Below are positions 1-9,400 of a stretch of DNA of 64,000 bases, piece after piece (the first letter of the stretch is position 1; the number at the start of each line of letters is the position of its first letter). The position numbers were made by a program, and so were the translations under genes. The stretch comes from CAVQND01 sp049518415 (GTDB lineage Bacteria > Verrucomicrobiota > Verrucomicrobiia > Limisphaerales > UBA8199). Location of the stretch: contig JBEKRX010000031.1 of NCBI GenBank assembly GCA_049518415.1, positions 1 through 64,000 of the forward strand. Reading direction: 5' to 3'. A model generated the notes under the pieces. That model saw only the letters and a program-made list of their open reading frames with translations. It ran no database searches and had not been told where the DNA came from.

Positions 1-177
1 GCCGTCCGCCCGCAGCGCCAGACTGTGAAAGACGCCGGCCACCACGGCCACCGCATTCGTCAGATCGGGCGGAACGTTGGTCTGGCCATAACCGTTGTCG
101 CCCCACGCGATGACATTCGGGCTGGCCGCCGCCCTCACGGCCACGAGAACCGCCAAACCAACCAGAAACCTCTTCAT
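1..177 (-). CDS. RCC1-repeat secreted protein, N-terminal fragment
   Basis: Only the first 59 codons lie inside the window; the gene runs off the left edge. The start is the ATG at 177-175, preceded on the minus strand by a good GGAAAGAGG ribosome binding site. The peptide opens with a signal sequence (MKRFLVGLAVLVAVRAAA) and continues with AWGDNGYGQTNVP, a stretch ending VAGVFHSLALRADG. This WGDN..GQ..VP / G..HSLAL pattern is that of RCC1-type beta-propeller blades, common in secreted Verrucomicrobiota proteins. The role is unknown; an extracellular propeller or adhesin is likely. The fold is inferred from about one blade. Confidence 0.75.
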   Translation of the reverse strand, partial: MKRFLVGLAVLVAVRAAASPNVIAWGDNGYGQTNVPPDLTNAVAVVAGVFHSLALRADG

Positions 178-1179
178 GCGACCTCTTTCCTTGCTGCAAA
201 AGGGACGAAACAGGAACCGAACGTTTCAACCGATAACCCTCCAAGCCTTCATCCAGGGCCGCGCCAAACCCGGCATGTCCGGCAAAACTCCGCCGACGCG
301 GCCATCCACCGCGTCCAGCGAAGCCGTTCTGCTCGAGTTCTACGCGGCATTGTTCACCTCTCGCTCCTCTCCCTCTTAGTACACGCCCCAACACCACTTG
401 CCCACATTGCATCTCCTCCATGCACGGTGCAAGTTGTCTAACCTTATTTTGGCGAAAACTCACCTTACTTTGCCCTGTTAATCTTTCGGTTCCTGCACGT
501 TTTTTCGATGGTCGAAAGGCTTGGATTAGTATTACTACTCCCTAATTGCGTAAATTAACGATAGTATTACGTAGCTGTGAACCCTTCACCTCCCGCTTCC
601 GCCATTTGAAGGGTTTGGCGGCCTGCGGGCCGGAGTTCGTTCCATTCGCCGGCCGAAGCGGGTCGGCGCCCGCGCTGCGGCCGCATACTCCATACTCCTT
701 TGCCCCGGCCAGCCGCCCGAGCCCAGCCAACGACAGTCATCCCCCCATGCGCCCAAGCCCTTACGCCGCATCCCGGCCCCAATCCCCGTCTGACGGCCGC
801 CAGCGTAGTCGGCGGAAAGCGGGGCGGCTTTCCTCACGGTCCGCGAGGGACGGCCGCCCATGGTCCCTGAATTATCTCCAAAGCGTTTTCTGGCCCTGCC
901 GTGGCTCTCCAGACCCCTTTTCCCGATGCGTTTAGAGCAAGAGAATTAGTGCCAAATAAAGCAGGCCAGAGAAGGACGGCGGCGCAGCAAATCCCGCGAC
1001 CCGGCCGAACACTGCATTGGCCACATTGGCTGGATTGGCCACATTGGCTATTTTTTTCAAAAAACTGGCCGCGCCGCCTTGCCGAACTCCGCGGCGGCAG
1101 CGTCGAGGGCTGCAACTATTTCCTCGGTGCTGCGGCCGGCCGCGCCGCGCGCCGCCGGGCTCCGTGTGCTGCAACGCTC
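178..1179. other. Intergenic region, no convincing gene
   Basis: About 1 kb without a supported gene; the open frames here are GC-rich shadows with no domain signal. From about 440 to 575 the DNA is AT-rich, with a 9-bp direct repeat TAGTATTAC at 527-535 and 562-570. This is plausibly a regulatory region for the RCC1-type gene reading leftward. Around 1015-1055 the words ATTGGCCACATTGGCT are tandemly repeated. Confidence 0.5.
527..570. promoter_or_regulatory. Direct-repeat pair TAGTATTAC (possible operator)
   Basis: TAGTATTAC occurs at 527-535 and again at 562-570, 35 bp apart, around CTCCCTAATTGCGTAAATTA in an AT-rich island of otherwise GC-rich DNA. It lies 350-390 bp upstream of the RCC1-like gene start. 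A regulator-binding role is inferred only from repeat and composition. Confidence 0.3.
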
Positions 1180-1854
1180 CTACGGTCCACTGCCCGGACC
1201 CTCCTCCGGCAACAAGCCTCTGGCCTTAAGGTCATTCAGGGTTTTCGGATCATTGAGTGGCAGTCCGGATACGACCCTCAAACAAAAGCGGTCACCCAAG
1301 TCCACCGCCTCGATATCGAGGAGGGGACGCTTTTTGTCCGGAAACAAGTCCAGCTTTCGCTTGATGAGGTATTCCATTATCCCCATCCCCTTCGGCCCCA
1401 GGACGTCCGTGATTTTCGTGTCGTGCAGGAACCCGGCGCGCTCTTGTTCCGGCAGAAGCGCCGCGTTCCAGGCGACTACGGCGAGACGCACGAAGTTCGG
1501 ATAATCCTCTTTGGAGTCGCACATATCGAGGAGCGGCCGCGCGAACTCGCCCAGGATTTCGGACATCTTCTCGACACCGGGCACATCTTTCAGCAGCACC
1601 GATTCTTTGCCCAGCACCGAGCAGCGAAGCCGCTCGGCCAGGGCGCTGTCCGCCGTCAGGATGAGCTCTTGCTCCCGCTCTGGAGGCCGTGCTTCTCCCA
1701 TTTCCGGGCTGTCAGATGCTTTCTCGATAGGGGGCGCACCTTTGACCAGCGGGGACGCTTCGCCAGGCTCCGAGCGCTGAGCTCTTTGGGCGCGGGCCTT
1801 ATCTGCCGCCTGGGCGAGCTTCCGCTCCCGCTTGAGGCGCGATGCTTTTCCCAT
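1180..1854 (-). CDS. Hypothetical protein, 224 aa
   Basis: An intact minus-strand ORF starting MGKASRLKRERKLAQ at 1854. The frame is open further upstream to 1974, but that extension is an out-of-frame reading of a prepilin leader, so the internal ATG with AGGAT just before it is preferred. The basic N-terminus (K-x-S-R-x-K-R-E-R) is followed by an acidic, Ala/Glu-rich linker to about residue 80. A better ordered second half follows (MSEILGEFARPLLDMCDSKEDYPNFVRLAVVAWNAALL, read in parts, then a region ending LPLNDPKTLNDLKARG). I do not recognise a characterised family. The Lys/Arg-rich start resembles small cytosolic proteins with KKSRxKRERR-type N-termini, but that says nothing about function. 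Confidence 0.6.
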   Translation of the reverse strand: MGKASRLKRERKLAQAADKARAQRAQRSEPGEASPLVKGAPPIEKASDSPEMGEARPPEREQELILTADSALAERLRCSVLGKESVLLKDVPGVEKMSEILGEFARPLLDMCDSKEDYPNFVRLAVVAWNAALLPEQERAGFLHDTKITDVLGPKGMGIMEYLIKRKLDLFPDKKRPLLDIEAVDLGDRFCLRVVSGLPLNDPKTLNDLKARGLLPEEGPGSGP

Positions 1855-1867
1855 ATCCTGGAAAAGC

Positions 1868-1987
1868 TTACATGCCGGCGCCGCGCGGGCAAGGCGGCAG
1901 CATCGCGGCCAGGAGGGCGATGATGGCGATGACCACCAGCAGTTCGATGAGCGTGAATCCTGCTCTTGAGGCATTCCGGCATAGCAT
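1868..1987 (-). pseudogene. Truncated prepilin-like ORF (N-terminal methylation motif)
   Basis: A 39-codon ORF begins at ATG 1987 and stops at TAA 1870-1868. It contains a textbook type IV pilin/pseudopilin leader: SRAG followed by FTLIELLVVIAIIALLAAM, then only PPCPRGAGM and stop. Verrucomicrobiota carry many prepilin-type proteins of about 200-300 aa with this N-terminus. Here the body is missing, and the usual continuation LPALARA appears one frame away, joined to the upstream part of the following ORF. It is therefore probably a frameshifted or truncated remnant. It ends 13 bp before the start of the 224-aa gene. Confidence 0.6.
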
Positions 1988-2160
1988 CGGAGTAGGCCTG
2001 AGAATCGGTGATTTCACAACTCCAGGATACGCCCTCGGCCGGGAATGACAACCCGAATGCCCCGGCGGAGCGATTCACCCCATTTCGGGGACGCCGCTTT
2101 GCGGCATCGAAAGGGTTTGGCGGTTCGCGGCGAAACAGCCACGACAGTCTGTTCTGGCGG

Positions 2161-3540
2161 CTATCCCAGCCGCCGCTGGAGTTCCTCCAAGGAGAGGCCT
2201 TTGGTCTCGGGAAAGAAGATCAGCACGAGCACGAACTGGGCAGCCATCATGGCGGCGAAAAAGGCGAAGGCATAAGCTGCCGACGCACCCGCCACTACCG
2301 GGAACGACCAACTGACTCCCAGGTCGAGCACCCACAAGAGAATGCAGGCCGCCGCCGAGCCGGAGGCGCGCACGGCGTTGGGCAGCAATTCGTTGATGCA
2401 GACCCAGACGACAGCGCCCTGCGAGTAAGCGTGCGAACCCACGATGCCCATCATGGCCGCAAGGACAATCCAGCCGTGGGCGTGGGTCTGAAACACCCAG
2501 GCCGCCAGCCCATGAGAAATCATGAAGGTGATGGAACCGGCCAGCAGCAGGGCCTTGCGGCCCACGCGATCGATGAGCGCCATCGCCACCAGCGTCATGA
2601 CCAAATTAGTCGCCCCGACCACCACCGACAACATCAGGGCGCTGTTCTTGCCCGAGCCGGTCATGCGGAAAATGTCGGCCGTGTAGTAAGTCACGGCGTT
2701 GATGCCATCGAGTTGGTTGAAGGCGGCGATCATGCAGGCGAGCAGCAGCGGCTTGAGGTACTTGCGCTGGAAGAGCCGTTGATGAGGGCCGGCCATCTCC
2801 TCCCGCAGCGAGACCTCGATTTCCCCCAACTCGGCTGCCGGCTGGGAATGGCCTAATCGGACCAGCACGGCCTTGGCTTCAATAGACCGCCCCTTCTTAA
2901 CGAGCCAGCGCGGGCTTTCCGGAATCACGGCCCCCGCCAGCAGAAAGAGCACCGAGGGAAGCATCATGACGCCGAACATCCACCGCCAGATAGCGGGATT
3001 GTCAGCGCCCACCAACTGGGCCACGAGGTAGTTGGAAAAATAGGACAGCAGAACACCGATGACGATATTCAACTGGCTGACCGCAACCAGCACCCCGCGC
3101 CGATGTGCGGGGGCGATCTCGGTGATATAAACCGGACAGACGACCGACGCCGCCCCAACCGCCACGCCCCCCAGCCAGCGGAAGACCAGCAAGGCGTACC
3201 AGTCCCACGCGCCGGCACAGCCGACCGAGGACACCAGAAACAACCCCGCCAGCAACGCCAGCATGCGGCGGCGCCCCCACCAGTCCGCCGGGCGCCCCGC
3301 CAGGAGCGCGCCGGCCATCGTGCCAAACAGCGCGCTGGACACAGTGAATCCGAGCGTGTTGTCGTTGAGCTGGAAGGCCGTCCGCAACGACGCCGTGGTG
3401 CCGGAAATGACCGCGGTGTCGAATCCGAACAGGAATGAGCCCAACGAAGCCAGGAGGGCGCTCGTGAGCAACCTGCCGCTGCCAGTCCCGGTTTGGGGAT
3501 TTGGGAGTTCGTTCTCGCGGTGGAGCGTGCTGGTCGCCAT
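2161..3540 (-). CDS. MFS sugar transporter (sugar porter family)
   Basis: This 459-aa protein has the length and twelve hydrophobic segments of the sugar-porter branch of the major facilitator superfamily (XylE/GalP-like). Diagnostic motifs are in order: GRPADWWGRRR (residues 82-92), RW..GVAVGA with PVYITEIAP.HRRG (about 121-149), PESPRWL (207-213), NQLDGINAVTYY (275-286), DRVGRK (324-329) and a C-terminal FFPETKG. It sits in the inner membrane and most likely imports a hexose or pentose with protons; the sugar cannot be read from sequence. It is codirectional with the GH9 gene upstream (197 bp gap), so uptake of sugars released by that enzyme is a reasonable inference. Confidence 0.9.
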   Translation of the reverse strand: MATSTLHRENELPNPQTGTGSGRLLTSALLASLGSFLFGFDTAVISGTTASLRTAFQLNDNTLGFTVSSALFGTMAGALLAGRPADWWGRRRMLALLAGLFLVSSVGCAGAWDWYALLVFRWLGGVAVGAASVVCPVYITEIAPAHRRGVLVAVSQLNIVIGVLLSYFSNYLVAQLVGADNPAIWRWMFGVMMLPSVLFLLAGAVIPESPRWLVKKGRSIEAKAVLVRLGHSQPAAELGEIEVSLREEMAGPHQRLFQRKYLKPLLLACMIAAFNQLDGINAVTYYTADIFRMTGSGKNSALMLSVVVGATNLVMTLVAMALIDRVGRKALLLAGSITFMISHGLAAWVFQTHAHGWIVLAAMMGIVGSHAYSQGAVVWVCINELLPNAVRASGSAAACILLWVLDLGVSWSFPVVAGASAAYAFAFFAAMMAAQFVLVLIFFPETKGLSLEELQRRLG

Positions 3541-3737
3541 GCCTGGAGCGACCTTAGCTGACCCCGGCCAGCAAAGGCAAGCTGGATGTGCGGGGGTTGC
3601 GGGGGGAGTTTTGACGGTGTAGGAAGCGCACTACAATAATCGGGCAAAAAGCGCCAAGAATTCTTCAAACCGGCTTTTATCTCGTCCACCCGAATTGCCG
3701 GCCAGGTTGACAACAAACTTGAAAACCCGCGACACGC

Positions 3738-6122
3738 TCAACGGCGAGGCGCTGCCGGACCGGCTCGCGCGGCAAGGTATCCCCACACATACGCGTGGCC
3801 GGCCATCGGTTTGTGGATCGTATATTCGCAGACCATGGGGTCCCAGAAGACATCCCAGAACGCTTCGAGAGCTGGCCATTGTTTGTACGGCGGACAGAAG
3901 ACCCCGCCCGCAAACTGCCCGATGAACGGGTCCTGCAGGTCTTTGATGGTGTTGTCCATCGGCCCTCCCACCGTGAAGCCGGGTGGAGGCAGTTGGTGCG
4001 TGATGCGATGGTCGATCTGGAGCGGGTGTTTCGGGGAGTTCTGTCCCAGCCCGGTCGTGTAACATACGTTCACCGGATTCGCTCCCGCGCCCGTCTGAGC
4101 GGCCAGCACCAGCCCATGCAAATACTTCGGTGCGGCCGAAAGGGCGTGCGCCCGCGCCACAGATACGCAGCTCTCGGGGCTGCTCAAAGCTCCGTAGATC
4201 ACTGGCGCGTAAGGATGCTTGGCCCAGCGGAAGCCGGTCCGCTGGATGCTGGCAAGCCGCGCGTCTGCCTCTTTCAGCAACACGTCCCGGCAGTTCCGTT
4301 TTACTTTTTCATCAACCCCGGGCCGATCCGCGCGCGCATAAACCCAGGCGCAATCGCCCTGGTCCAGGCTGTCCCAAGTATATTCCACCGCGCCGGGAGA
4401 GTTTTTGTAGGGAGTGGTCGCGAGAAAGAGCTGGTTCCATTTCAAGTCGCCGGTCAGGCAGAACAGCTCGGCCGAGGCGAAGTTCCGAACGTCACGCACG
4501 GCCGGGTGCTTGGCCATCAAATATTCCCGCTCTTCGCGCTCGCGGTCGCGCTCGGCCCAGTTCATAGCGCGCAAAGCGCTTTCACGGTAAGCCGCCGACC
4601 GTTCCGGCAAGCGCGCCGCCAGCCATCGCGCGGCGCGGGCCGCCACGCCGGCGTACATGTAACTCGCCAAAACGTCCGGCGCGTAGGCCATCACCGTCAG
4701 GGATTCCTGGAAGCTGGCCTCGCCCCGGCGGGGGTGTTCGGAGGACTCGATGCCGCCCCGGACGCCGCCCTCAGGCAACTGCAGTCGCCTGAAAAAATCG
4801 ATACCCCAGAGCGCTTCATTCACGATGTCCGGCAGGCCGTTGCCGGACTCCGGGAGATTCAGAGAGAGCGAACCAAAATAGTCGGGGAACAGCTCGGCCA
4901 ACTCGAGGAGCAGCAGGCTGGCTTTGAGATGCTGCACCCGCCGATCCCAATCTCCGGCGTCCATGTAGCCGCCCCAGGCATTGGTGACGAGGTCGTCCGT
5001 CCTGCCCTTGACGAGGTTCCCGAAGTTCGAATCGTTCTTGTTGAGGCCATTGCCGGTGTCCATCAGCGGGGCCCTTGAGGCATACACCTTGAGCCCGTCG
5101 TCCGGATGAAACGGGCGCTGGCGTTTATAGGCAGTATAGGGCTCGCCAAGCGTAATGCCGCTCCGCTGATGATAAAACCCTCGGGCCCCGATCAAGAACG
5201 CCCGTCGCCAGACATCGTCCGCGACTTCAAAAGGGTATGAACAACCGATGGCTTTGACGCACACACGGTACTTTCCGGGTCGATCCAAACCGGTGAAGTC
5301 CATCTGATAGACATCCGTGCCATTGTAATTCTTGTTGTATGCGTCCTCGGTTTTATCCGCGGCGGCCTTCGACAGCACGGTGGTCCCGGTGAACACCGCG
5401 CGGCCGGTGGAGTCGTCGATGATTTCGAAGGGCAAGCCGGCCGGGTAGTGCAGGCCGCCGCCGTTGCCCATCCAACAGGACAAAAAAGCGAGTTTCGCGG
5501 GATCATCGGGGCGGAAGCCGACCTGAGTCACATGGACGGCTTCGCTCCGAAGGCGAGCTGTATCCAGGACGAACTTCTGGGCCGGCAGGTCCGGACTGCT
5601 GAAGATCACGGCATAATCCGCGCGCGCCTCCAGCGGCACGGGTAATTTGAGATACACGACATTCTCGGTGGGCGCCTCGAATTGGTAAGGGCCGACCATC
5701 CCCAGATCGGAGGGTTTGCTTTTGCGGTGGACGGACTTGGGCATCTGCGGCGACTGATAATGCGGATCATGCTCCGATTTTATGCTGTAGCTCGCCGGAT
5801 CATCCGCCCAGCCAGTGTCGAGTTTCTGCCCGACGACCTCATCCATAGTGCAGAGCATGTCGCCGGTTTTCCCGACCAGGGTGCCGATGGTTTTCCCATC
5901 TCGTCTTACGAACCGGTGGATATCGGCATCAGCTACCGCATCTCCCTTTTGTTTGACATAGGGAATCTGCCGTCCATATTCGACGTGGCGCGCGGATAGG
6001 GTGATGCCGATCACATCCGGAGCAACCAGACCCACATGATCGACTCGCACGCGCTCAGTCGCTGAATTGTCGGCAAGGGCGGCGCTGCCAGCAGCGACCG
6101 CAAGAAAAACAGCAAGACGCAT
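3738..6122 (-). CDS. Secreted glycoside hydrolase family 9 protein
   Basis: A 794-aa exported enzyme. I chose the ATG at 6122 (signal peptide MRLAVFLAVAAGSAALA) rather than the upstream in-frame TTG at 6161. Domains: an N-terminal region of unknown fold to about 190, a CelD_N-type Ig-like domain (about 195-300, with VTQVGFRPDDPAKLA) and a GH9 (alpha/alpha)6 catalytic domain to the end. GH9 marks are GGYMDAGDWDRR with the catalytic-base Asp pair (about 388-391), NPVNVCYTTGLGQNSPKHP near the C-terminus, and the terminal EYTIHKPMAGHAYVWGYLA carrying the expected acid Glu. GH9 enzymes cleave beta-1,4-glucans or related beta-glucosides in the periplasm or outside the cell. A long dispersed palindrome lies 60-100 bp upstream. 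Confidence 0.9.
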   Translation of the reverse strand: MRLAVFLAVAAGSAALADNSATERVRVDHVGLVAPDVIGITLSARHVEYGRQIPYVKQKGDAVADADIHRFVRRDGKTIGTLVGKTGDMLCTMDEVVGQKLDTGWADDPASYSIKSEHDPHYQSPQMPKSVHRKSKPSDLGMVGPYQFEAPTENVVYLKLPVPLEARADYAVIFSSPDLPAQKFVLDTARLRSEAVHVTQVGFRPDDPAKLAFLSCWMGNGGGLHYPAGLPFEIIDDSTGRAVFTGTTVLSKAAADKTEDAYNKNYNGTDVYQMDFTGLDRPGKYRVCVKAIGCSYPFEVADDVWRRAFLIGARGFYHQRSGITLGEPYTAYKRQRPFHPDDGLKVYASRAPLMDTGNGLNKNDSNFGNLVKGRTDDLVTNAWGGYMDAGDWDRRVQHLKASLLLLELAELFPDYFGSLSLNLPESGNGLPDIVNEALWGIDFFRRLQLPEGGVRGGIESSEHPRRGEASFQESLTVMAYAPDVLASYMYAGVAARAARWLAARLPERSAAYRESALRAMNWAERDREREEREYLMAKHPAVRDVRNFASAELFCLTGDLKWNQLFLATTPYKNSPGAVEYTWDSLDQGDCAWVYARADRPGVDEKVKRNCRDVLLKEADARLASIQRTGFRWAKHPYAPVIYGALSSPESCVSVARAHALSAAPKYLHGLVLAAQTGAGANPVNVCYTTGLGQNSPKHPLQIDHRITHQLPPPGFTVGGPMDNTIKDLQDPFIGQFAGGVFCPPYKQWPALEAFWDVFWDPMVCEYTIHKPMAGHAYVWGYLAARAGPAAPRR

Positions 6123-6449
6123 AAGAATCCGCAGGATGCCACTGGACCTCCTCGACCACAAACAGAATTCATTCGGGAGGTCCGATTCCGACCCCCATGT
6201 GAAATTTCACCTGGGGGGTCGTTATGTTGACTTCTCACTTATGTGCCCCAGGCGCAGAGGTCATCGGCGCCTTTTCAGTTCTTAATAATCCCAGGTGTAA
6301 TTTGAGGAAGGACGGCCGAGCCTAGGAATGACGGCGGTTTTCAGAACCGCGCTGAGTACGGCCCGACTCCAGCAGGCCCGCCGCGCTAACGAGAGTATCG
6401 GCCAGCAACTTCACATAACTACAGGGGGCTAAAGCTGGTGATTAATCCC
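6123..6449. other. Intergenic region between GH9 and the giant modular gene
   Basis: 327 bp without a gene. It holds palindrome copy 1, the GH9 leader, and a small hairpin GCGGTT-TTCAG-AACCGC at 6334-6350. The hairpin lies about 100 bp downstream of the stop of the 2518-aa gene but has no U-tract, so it is not called a terminator. Confidence 0.5.
6183..6222. repeat. GTGAAATTTCAC-centred palindrome, copy 1
   Basis: The palindromic core GTGAAATTTCAC (6199-6210) is flanked by GACCCCC.. and ..GGGGGGTC arms, preceded by CGATTCC. The same word order CGATTCCGACCCC[CT]ATGTGAAATTTCAC recurs at 61339. It lies 61-100 bp upstream of the GH9 start, so it could be an operator, but sharing of arms and core with the second copy points to a dispersed palindromic element. 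Confidence 0.7.
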
Positions 6450-9400
6450 TTACTGCTGCCGCACCCGATAGTAGGCGCCGCTTACCGGCGGGTTCGACTC
6501 CAGGTATTCCACGATTCCATGAGGCGGGATGGTGGTCTCAACCAGCGTATTCCAATGCGCCAGGTCAGCAGACCGCTGCAACTCACACAACCGCGCCGGG
6601 GCGCCGCAATACCGAAGGCGATAACCGGTCGTGAGGGGAACGATGCTCAACTGGTTGGTTGCCGGGAGCGTGCCGCTGTAAACGAGAACCTCCACACGCC
6701 CCTCCGCCGACAGCCCGCCACTGGCCGCCACGGTGTACGTGAACCAGTCACTGCCAAGGAAATCCGGAGCCGGCCGATAGTTCACCTGGCCGGCGCTCCA
6801 GGTGACCGTGGCCCCGAAGTGGCTGGAAGCGCTGACCGCCGTCAAAACCAAAGGCTGCCCTCCCGGGTCAATGTCATTCGCCAGCAGCGTCGAGTCAGGC
6901 ACAGACGCCTGCTGACCCTGCAGCACGAGCAGTCCGTCGGCTCCCGGAACGGGCGGCCCATTCGTAAGCGAAAGCGTCGCGGAAGCGCTCATGACCCAAC
7001 CAACGGCGTTCGTGATGAGCACCTGGTAAGCACCCACATCCGCGGCGTTCGCATTAGTGACGACGAGCATGGGCGCCGTCGCATCCTGGATTGGCGCATC
7101 ATTCAAACGCCACTGGTAGCTCAGCGGGGATGTCCCTCCGGCATCGACGGAGAACACCGCGGTTCCCCCGGCCTGGATTTTCTGGCTCGCGGGCTGCCCC
7201 AGGATCGCCGGCGCCAGAAGCGTCCGCGTCCCGGCAAATGACAGGTCGAAGCTCACATCCGGGCTGTCCCTGGACGCCTGGTGGACTTCAACCGCGAGCA
7301 CATTGGTTCCGTCTCGCATCAGCGATGAGTCCACAGCTTTCTGAAAGTACGTCGTCTCTTCGGCGCCGGCGACGGCGTTCAGGGCGAGCTGCAAATAGTC
7401 GATCGGCCTGTCGGGCATGTTGCTCCGGAATACCTCTTTGCCGTTCAGATACACGATGGCGCCATCGTCCCGAAGAAGGCTCAGGCTTAAACCTTGCAGA
7501 CTGGCGGCCTGCGCAACGGTGAAGGCCTGCCGGAAATAATACGTAACCCATTTCTTGCTCGCATCCGGGCCATAGCTGATTTCGGTTGCCTCCGGCCGAC
7601 CCTTGGCCGCGTCACCATAGCCCAACTCGGCCTTGCCGCTCTTCCAGGTGCTATCGTCGAAACCAGGCGCGACCCAGTTCGTTCCCTGGTTTGACCCGTC
7701 GTCCAGGTACTTCCAGGTCGACCCTGTGGGCACCAGGGTTGTCGGCGCATTGCTGCCCGTAGTGAAGCCGGCCCTAACCACAGCGGAGGTGCTGGCGCTG
7801 CCCAATGTGTCCACGGCTACCGCCGTCAACGCGTAGGTCGCAGCTACGGCAGAGGACAAGGTCATCGCGTACGGCGGCGCAAACAGTTGGGCGAAAAGCA
7901 GGTCGCCCGCATAAAACTCCACCCGGTCAATACCACCGTCCGCAGACGTGGCATTGGCCGTTACCGGGAGACCCGACCCGGCCAGGACAACCGTCCCGTC
8001 CGCCGGTTGCGTCAAGCTCACCATCGGCGGAGGCGACACCACCGCAATCCCCACCGCGGCGGATTCTGTCGCTCCCAGGCAGTCGTCCACGGCAACCGCC
8101 GTGAGGCTGTGGCTGCGCGGCGCCGGGTTCGTCCAGACGAACGTGTACGGCTCGGCCAAGACCTCCCCCAGTTTCTGTCCATCGGCGCGAAACTCCACCC
8201 GCAGAATAGTGCCATCGCTGTCCGCGGCAGTTGCCGCGATCAAAACATTCGTCGGGATCTGGTAGGTCGTGCCGGGGATGGGCGAGGTAAGTTGGACTGT
8301 GGGCAGCAGGTTGGGCTGGTTAGGGGCGCCAGCGGTTGGCGTGGAGGCAAACCAATTCGTAGGCTCATTCGCATAGGCTGAAAGGGTGCGCCGCTGGAGG
8401 GAAGAGCCCGCCCCGTCGGCGCTCTCCGGCCAGGGGGCATGGTCAAGGTAATGCACCTTCTCGACCATCACATAGGGGACGCCGTTGGTTCCCCACGGGT
8501 CGGGTTTCTTGAGCTCGATCGTTTCGTCCGCATTGCCCAAGCTCCCCTGCCACGGCCCGTAAATGGGCGTGCCCGGTGGGACGCCATAAAGCGCGCAGAA
8601 GCTGTTGAGGGCGGGGGTGTTCGTGACTGGATCAAAGCCGACCACCAGCAGTCTGCTGCCGGCAGACATCACGACATTCGTCGGGAAATCAAAGTCGACG
8701 GCGTTCCTTAGCCGCCACGTGTTGGTGGGTTCAGCGGGATTGAATAGCGGCGTGCTGACCGAAGCCACGTTGGCCAGTTCGATATAGCTTGCGGGAGTAT
8801 TGGATGGTGTGGTCGGCGCCGGATGATACATGATCTCCGAGAGCACGATTGGGCCGACGAGCGGTCCGGCATTGGCCCGGCCCAGCGTCACCGCAACCTG
8901 GGCCGGGTAATCGATCTCCCCCGCGCTGTTGGTGTAGCGGCCCAGGCTCACGCCATTGGCCGTGGCGCCGAAATCGAACCCCTGAACATACCCGGTCAGA
9001 GTTGAGGCAGCATCCGCGCTGAACAGCCAGACGTCGTCTCCTTCCGAATTCAGCGCGAAGCTCGGGAAAACTCCCGGCGTCGAGTTGAATTGTGCCTCGG
9101 TAAAATAGATGAAGCTCTGCGGAGGGATAATGGTCGGGTAAGGAATCCGGAACTTCCTTGCGACGTTGAAGTCGTCGGTCAGGTACCAATTGCCGACGTT
9201 GACATTCGTCGCTGCCGGATTGTAGAGCTCGATGGCATCCACCTGGGGCGGGTCGGTATGGGCGAGGACCTCGTTGATGACGATGGCCGGGAAGTCAGGC
9301 GGGAGAGGATCGCTTTGGCCCGGCTTGCCACCCAGGGCGCCGTTGGGCCGCCAGCTCGTTTTTTCGCCCCACAGGGACCAGAGGATGGTATCGTCCACAA

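Noticed and set aside
3795..5078. 427-aa open frame on the plus strand
   Set aside because: Antisense to the GH9 gene, whose frame has clear catalytic motifs; high GC keeps the opposite strand open.
6334..6350. Terminator for the 2518-aa gene
   Set aside because: The hairpin is short, 100 bp from the stop, and lacks a T-tract on the minus strand.
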